Source: Paenibacillus silagei (GTDB lineage: Bacteria; Bacillota; Bacilli; Paenibacillales; Paenibacillaceae). From it: 64,000 nucleotides of DNA. This document shows positions 63,848 to 64,000 of this stretch, piece after piece. Location of the stretch: the NCBI RefSeq assembly GCF_017874735.1, contig NZ_JAGGLV010000003.1, positions 248,001-312,000 of the forward strand. Reading direction: 5' to 3'. The translations under genes and the position numbers were made by a program. A model generated the notes under the pieces. The model did not search any database. It saw only the letters and a list, made by a program, of their open reading frames with translations, and was not told the DNA's origin. Position 1 is the first letter of the stretch, and each line of letters opens with the position of its first letter.

Positions 63848-64000
63848 ATTATTGCAGACGAAGGATGCAATCAGACCGCTTCCGGATCTTGCTCACATGC
63901 AGAGGGGAACTCCACTTATGCAAACGGCTTTGCTTCCCATGCTGAGGGGTATGAGACCACAGCCTATGCTCCTGCGTCTCATGCTGAAGGCTACAAGACC
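63848..64000 (+). CDS. Hep/Hag (YadA-like head) repeat protein, 3' end outside window
   Basis: The frame reads IIADEGCNQTASGSCSHAEG and continues with NSTYANGFASHAEGYETTAY, a series of 14-residue ASHAEG repeats as in trimeric adhesin heads and phage-tail-like proteins of Bacillales. An AGGAGG ribosome site ends at 63842, but no ATG, GTG or TTG lies in this frame behind the stop at 63836; ATT 63848 or ATT 63851 is the only candidate. TTG 63852 and ATG 63844 are in other frames without repeat character. Confidence 0.55.
   Translation, partial: MIADEGCNQTASGSCSHAEGNSTYANGFASHAEGYETTAYAPASHAEGYKT

Overview
The window looks like chromosomal DNA of a Paenibacillus or close relative. Gene ends are marked by strong AGGAGG-type ribosome sites, surface enzymes carry triple SLH anchors, YesM/YesN-type two-component pairs regulate sugar loci, and the gene content is dominated by plant-polysaccharide utilisation. 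No rRNA, tRNA, prophage, IS transposase or CRISPR array is seen.

Layout. (1) 1-8.6 kb: the end of a GH2 enzyme, a serine alpha/beta hydrolase, two sugar ABC permeases, their lipoprotein binding protein and a GH78 rhamnosidase. (2) 8.6-11.85 kb: a gene-poor, rearranged stretch with a 51-bp tandem repeat, a palindrome array, a sensor module that has lost its kinase half, an AT-rich BtrH_N-type gene and a methyltransferase remnant. (3) 11.85-25.8 kb: YesM/YesN sensor-regulator pair, GH42, GH92, a SurA-like foldase and a 1652-residue SLH-anchored beta-helix protein. Three transcription units of regions 1 and 3 share a 15-bp box at a fixed distance from the -10 element plus a cre-like AAGCGCTT site just downstream, so the locus is probably one regulon under substrate activation and catabolite repression. 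(4) 25.9-30 kb: BlaI/M56 peptidase pair, epoxide hydrolase, methyltransferase. (5) 30.3-33.75 kb: flavodiiron protein, NAD(P)H-rubredoxin reductase-like enzyme, rubredoxin and a Crp/Fnr regulator, a compact NO/O2-reduction operon preceded by a Fur-like box. (6) 33.9-40 kb: OmpR-type two-component system with an FtsX-type ABC transporter and a double P-loop ATPase. (7) 40-53.6 kb: Nudix, GDPD, serine hydrolase, SLH-anchored GH53 galactanase, WYL regulator, GyrI-like protein, MFS exporter with a TrmB regulator, LprI-like lipoprotein, DUF1835 protein. (8) 53.8-62.3 kb: a 2131-residue secreted PL11 rhamnogalacturonan lyase with two CE12 esterase domains, then a BNR-4 protein. (9) 62.3-64 kb: YlmA-type ATPase and the start of a Hep/Hag repeat protein.

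Functionally the GH53, PL11/CE12, GH78, GH42 and GH2 genes fit breakdown of pectic rhamnogalacturonan I and its galactan side chains; GH92 adds alpha-mannoside cleavage. The ABC importer would take up the products and the YesM/YesN pair would sense them.

The most unusual signal is non-coding. Three intergenic arrays at 9.0, 52.4 and 62.4 kb each hold four TGTA-N5-TRCA palindromes whose centres are spaced exactly 51, 62 and 51 bp. A sequence-unrelated array at 60.4 kb (five GCA-N4-TGC palindromes) is spaced 51, 52, 51 and 62 bp, and a third repeat at 8.7 kb is a 51-bp tandem of another palindrome. The common 51/62 spacing across unrelated palindromes is not explained by any annotated feature.
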